Assembly: GCF_003046545.1 (NCBI RefSeq)
Contig: NZ_QAAA01000004.1
Span: 124,001-188,000, forward strand
DNA: 64,000 nt
Direction of reading: 5' to 3'
From: Rhodovulum imhoffii
GTDB lineage: Bacteria > Pseudomonadota > Alphaproteobacteria > Rhodobacterales > Rhodobacteraceae
The position numbers and the translations under genes were made by a program. Positions 61,389 through 64,000 of this stretch are shown piece by piece (the first letter of the stretch is position 1; each line of letters opens with the position of its first letter). The notes beneath the pieces were generated by a model. That model was not told where the DNA came from. It saw only the letters and a program-made list of their open reading frames with translations, and ran no database searches.

Positions 61389-63092
61389 ATGCCGTATCGC
61401 GCGCCGATTGGCGATTACCAGTTTCTTTTCGATCACGTCGTCGATTTTGCGCAGGTTGCCGCGACTGAACGCTTTGCCGAGGCGACGCCGGACATGACCT
61501 TTGCCATCCTGACCGAGGCCGCCAAGATGTGCGAAGAGGTTCTCGCGCCGCTGCAGCGCGCCGGAGATCAGCAGGGTGCGGTGCTGGAGGGTGGCGTCGT
61601 GCGGACCACGCCCGGTTTTGCACAGGGATATCGTGCCATCGCCGCAGGCGGCTGGATCGGAATTTCCGCCCCGCAGGAGCACGGTGGGATGGGCCTGCCC
61701 TTGGCCCTGGCCACCGCCGTGGGCGAAATGATGGGAAGCGCCTGCCTGTCGCTTCAGCTTTGCCCGTTGCTGTCGCAGGGTCAGATCGAGGCGCTGGATC
61801 ATCATGCCAGTCCCGAGATCAAGGCGCTCTACCTGCCCCGGCTGATTTCCGGTGACTGGATCGGGACCATGAACCTGACCGAACCGCAGGCCGGCAGCGA
61901 TGTGGGTGCGCTGCGCACTACGGCGACCTCCAATGGGGACGGCACCTATGCCGTGACGGGACAGAAGATATTCATCAGCTGGGGGGATGCCGATTTCGCG
62001 GAAAACGTCTGCCATCTTGTGCTGGCGCGCTTGCCCGACGGGGCGCCGGGGACGAAGGGCATCAGCCTGTTTCTGGTGCCGCGCAACCTGCCGGACGAGA
62101 ACGGTGCCCCTGGCGCGCGCAACAGCCTGCGGGTGGTCAGCCTCGAACACAAGATGGGCCTGCATGGCAGCCCCACGGCGGTGATGGAATATGACGGTGC
62201 CACCGGATGGCTGGTGGGCGCGCCGCACAAGGGCATGGCGGCGATGTTCACGATGATGAACAATGCCCGCCTTGGGGTGGGTGTTCAGGGTGTCAGTGCC
62301 GCTGAAGGCGCCTTCCAGCAGGCGCTGGCCTACGCGCAGGAGCGCAGGCAGGGCCGGACGCCGCTGGGCGAGGGGGCGATCATAGACCATGCCGATGTGC
62401 GCCGGATGCTGGCGACGATGCGGGCCGAGACTTTCGCCGCCCGTGCCATCGCGCTGTCCTGTGCCGTATCGGCAGATATGCAGCACGCCACCGGGGATGA
62501 GGCCTGGGCCGCCCGCGCGGCCTTCCTGACGCCGATCGCCAAGGCCTATGGGACGGATACGGGGGTCAATGTCGCGTCTCTGGGCATCCAGGTGCATGGC
62601 GGCATGGGGTTCATCGAGGAAACCGGCGCGGCGCAATATTTGCGCGATGTGCGCGTCACCGCGATTTACGAAGGGACCAATGGCATCCAGGCGATGGACC
62701 TCGTCGCACGCAAGATGATGGATGGCGGTGAAGCCGCGTGGCGCCTGCTGGAGGAGATCGAGCAGACCGCCGAATCCGCCCGGACCGGCCTGCCCCATCT
62801 GGCCGAACCGGTCTGGAATGCCGCCGAATCCCTGCGCGAAGCGACCGAGTTCCTGCTGACACAGGAGATGAATGACCGCTTCGCGGGCGCGGTGCCGTTC
62901 CTGGCCGCATGGGCGCGGGTGCTGGGGGCGCATTTCCATCTGAAGGCCGCGCTGGCCGGCGGGAGTGTCCGGGCCCGGCTGGCGGAGGTTTTCATCACCC
63001 GCCTGCTGCCGGATTACACCGCTCATCTGGCGCATGCCCGCACGGGCGCGGCAGGGCTTTACGCGTTGTCCGCAGAGGACCTGGCCGGGTGA
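61389..63092 (+). CDS. acyl-CoA dehydrogenase with C-terminal domain (FadE/DmdC-like)
   Basis: The 567-residue flavoprotein has the acyl-CoA dehydrogenase fold with MNLTEPQAGSDVGAL (about 161-175), the middle beta domain, QVHGGMGFIEETGAAQYLRDVR, and the catalytic glutamate E428 in YEGTNGIQ. The last 90 residues form the extra C-terminal domain seen in DmdC and related proteins. It oxidises an acyl-CoA with an electron-transfer flavoprotein; a role in beta-oxidation or 3-methylmercaptopropionyl-CoA oxidation cannot be separated. AGGAG stands before the ATG. An MBL-fold gene follows with a GTGA overlap. Confidence 0.9.
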   Translation: MPYRAPIGDYQFLFDHVVDFAQVAATERFAEATPDMTFAILTEAAKMCEEVLAPLQRAGDQQGAVLEGGVVRTTPGFAQGYRAIAAGGWIGISAPQEHGGMGLPLALATAVGEMMGSACLSLQLCPLLSQGQIEALDHHASPEIKALYLPRLISGDWIGTMNLTEPQAGSDVGALRTTATSNGDGTYAVTGQKIFISWGDADFAENVCHLVLARLPDGAPGTKGISLFLVPRNLPDENGAPGARNSLRVVSLEHKMGLHGSPTAVMEYDGATGWLVGAPHKGMAAMFTMMNNARLGVGVQGVSAAEGAFQQALAYAQERRQGRTPLGEGAIIDHADVRRMLATMRAETFAARAIALSCAVSADMQHATGDEAWAARAAFLTPIAKAYGTDTGVNVASLGIQVHGGMGFIEETGAAQYLRDVRVTAIYEGTNGIQAMDLVARKMMDGGEAAWRLLEEIEQTAESARTGLPHLAEPVWNAAESLREATEFLLTQEMNDRFAGAVPFLAAWARVLGAHFHLKAALAGGSVRARLAEVFITRLLPDYTAHLAHARTGAAGLYALSAEDLAG

Positions 63093-64000
63093 GAGACGCC
63101 GGCCCCCTGCATTCGCCGTGGCCACGACCCCCGGAGCCGGGGGCGGCCGTCGAGGTGGCCGAGGGTGTCTTGTGGCTGCGCCTGCCGTTGCCGATGGCGC
63201 TGGACCACGTCAATGTCTATGCGCTGGATGAGGGCGAAAGCTGGACGGTCGTCGACACCGGCATTTCCAGCCGCCGCAGCCGCGAAATCTGGGAAGGGCT
63301 GTTGGCCGGGCCGCTGGCGGGAAAGCCGGTTTCGCGGGTGATCGTGACCCACCACCATCCCGATCATGTCGGTCTGGCAGGATGGTTCCAGGCGCGCGGA
63401 GCGGATCTGTGGATCACCCGCACCGCGTGGCTGTTCGCACGGATGCTGCAACTGGATGAACAGGCGCATCCGGCGCCTGAGACGCTGGCCTTCTGGCGCG
63501 GTGCGGGGATGGATGCGGCGCTTTACGCCCGGCGTTCGCGGGAACGGCCGTTCAACTTTTCCGATACCGTCGCGTCGATGCCATTGGGCTTTCGCCGTCT
63601 GGGCGAAGGCGATGTCCTGCGGGCGGCGGGGCGTGAGTGGGATATACGTCTGGGGCAGGGGCACGCGCCCGACCATCTGACCCTGTGGAGCCGGGATTGC
63701 TCTCTGGTGATCGGAGGGGATCAGCTTTTACCGTCGATCTCGCCCAATCTGGGGGTTTATGCGACGGAGCCGCTGGCCGACCCGGTGGCCGACTGGCTTG
63801 GGAGCTGTGCCCGGCTCTCGCGTTTCGCGCGGGAGGATCATATCGTTCTGCCGGGGCACAGGCTGCCTTTCACAGGGTTGCCCCTGCGCCTGACCCAGAT
63901 GATCGAGAACCACGAAAGCGCGCTGATGCGGCTGGCCGCGTTTCTGCGCCAGCCCCGGACGGCCTGCGCGTGTTTTGCGCCGCTGTTCCGCCGCCCCATC
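63089..64000 (+). CDS. MBL-fold metallo-hydrolase (cut by window end)
   Basis: A GTG at 63089 overlaps the preceding TGA (GTGA), and the frame stays open to the end of the window, giving 304 codons. The protein shows a metallo-beta-lactamase fold: WTVVDTGISS, the metal motif THHHPDHVGLAG, GQGHAPDHLTLW and GGDQLLPSISPN, then LPGHRLPF. This is the hydroxyacylglutathione-hydrolase-like branch often found beside acyl-CoA dehydrogenases, with a C-terminal helical domain just beginning. The end and the exact substrate are outside the window. Confidence 0.85.
   Translation, partial: MRDAGPLHSPWPRPPEPGAAVEVAEGVLWLRLPLPMALDHVNVYALDEGESWTVVDTGISSRRSREIWEGLLAGPLAGKPVSRVIVTHHHPDHVGLAGWFQARGADLWITRTAWLFARMLQLDEQAHPAPETLAFWRGAGMDAALYARRSRERPFNFSDTVASMPLGFRRLGEGDVLRAAGREWDIRLGQGHAPDHLTLWSRDCSLVIGGDQLLPSISPNLGVYATEPLADPVADWLGSCARLSRFAREDHIVLPGHRLPFTGLPLRLTQMIENHESALMRLAAFLRQPRTACACFAPLFRRPI

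Noticed and set aside
1-64000. tRNA genes, rRNA genes, CRISPR arrays, insertion sequences, phage genes, toxin-antitoxin pairs
   Set aside because: None was recognised by reading both strands; no transposase, integrase, repeat-spacer pattern or cloverleaf with a GTTCRANNC arm was noticed. A tRNA scan would be needed to be certain.

Overview
This 64-kb window is a gene-dense, GC-rich stretch of core chromosome from an alphaproteobacterium, most probably a member of the Rhodobacterales (Rhodobacteraceae/roseobacter type). The evidence is the gene content: a Rhodobacter-type mcl1 (malyl-CoA/beta-methylmalyl-CoA lyase), COQ9 divergent from rpsU, the alphaproteobacterial cell-cycle regulator family TrcR (DUF1013), DUF1244, a degenerate second peptide deformylase beside def-fmt, and the dgcA/dgcN pair. 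I see no insertion sequence, prophage, CRISPR array, integrase, rRNA or tRNA gene. No gap without a gene exceeds about 295 bases. All genes look intact except the two cut by the window ends.

Layout: 1-9.7 kb holds a GST end, a phosphoribosyltransferase, pheT, a quinone oxidoreductase, COQ9, rpsU, an aromatic aminotransferase with a mercaptopyruvate sulfurtransferase, smpB, a NUDIX hydrolase, a TrmO-like methyltransferase and dapA. 9.8-17.3 kb holds a lytic transglycosylase, a DMT permease, MnmC split into two divergent genes, and a D-amino-acid operon (aminotransferase, dgcA, dgcN). 17.5-24.2 kb holds mcl1, cysK, accA, a mesaconyl-CoA-hydratase-like protein, an FMN reductase, a TPP enzyme and a lipoprotein. 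24.3-33.9 kb holds smc, a YbjN-like protein, MltB, a glutathionyl-hydroquinone reductase, a PatB-type lyase, two deformylases, fmt and a small membrane protein. 34-41.9 kb holds a SulP transporter, DUF1244, an N-formylglutamate amidohydrolase, pyk, rpmI-rplT, a methyltransferase, pheS and an RNase T2. 42-53.9 kb holds trcR, a coiled-coil protein, a BON/OmpA protein, ubiA, rsmE, gshA, the pyrB/PH/pyrX/plsY operon, a uracil-DNA glycosylase, a LysE exporter and moaB. 54-64 kb holds an RND efflux pair, a DsbD-alpha-like protein, YqgE/AlgH, TsaC/Sua5, an acyl-CoA dehydrogenase and an MBL-fold hydrolase.

The strands alternate often, and co-directional neighbours are tightly packed with ATGA/TGATG junctions. 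Five convergent pairs end in stop codons that overlap inside one 4-bp YTAR word. Themes are translation (pheS, pheT, rpsU, rpmI, rplT, smpB, def, fmt, mnmD, tsaC, rsmE, TrmO-like), cell-wall and D-amino-acid turnover (two lytic transglycosylases, dapA, dat-dgcA-dgcN), the ethylmalonyl-CoA cycle (mcl1) and pyrimidine synthesis.

I found no wholly unknown multi-gene system. The observations most worth a second look are several pseudoenzyme-like or altered-active-site proteins (PyrX-type dihydroorotase, Def2, a family-4 UDG without its FeS cysteines, RNase T2 with Glu to Gln), the D-amino-acid operon with its palindromic AT-rich control region, the divergent split MnmC, and a perfect 8-10-8 palindrome before the acyl-CoA dehydrogenase.
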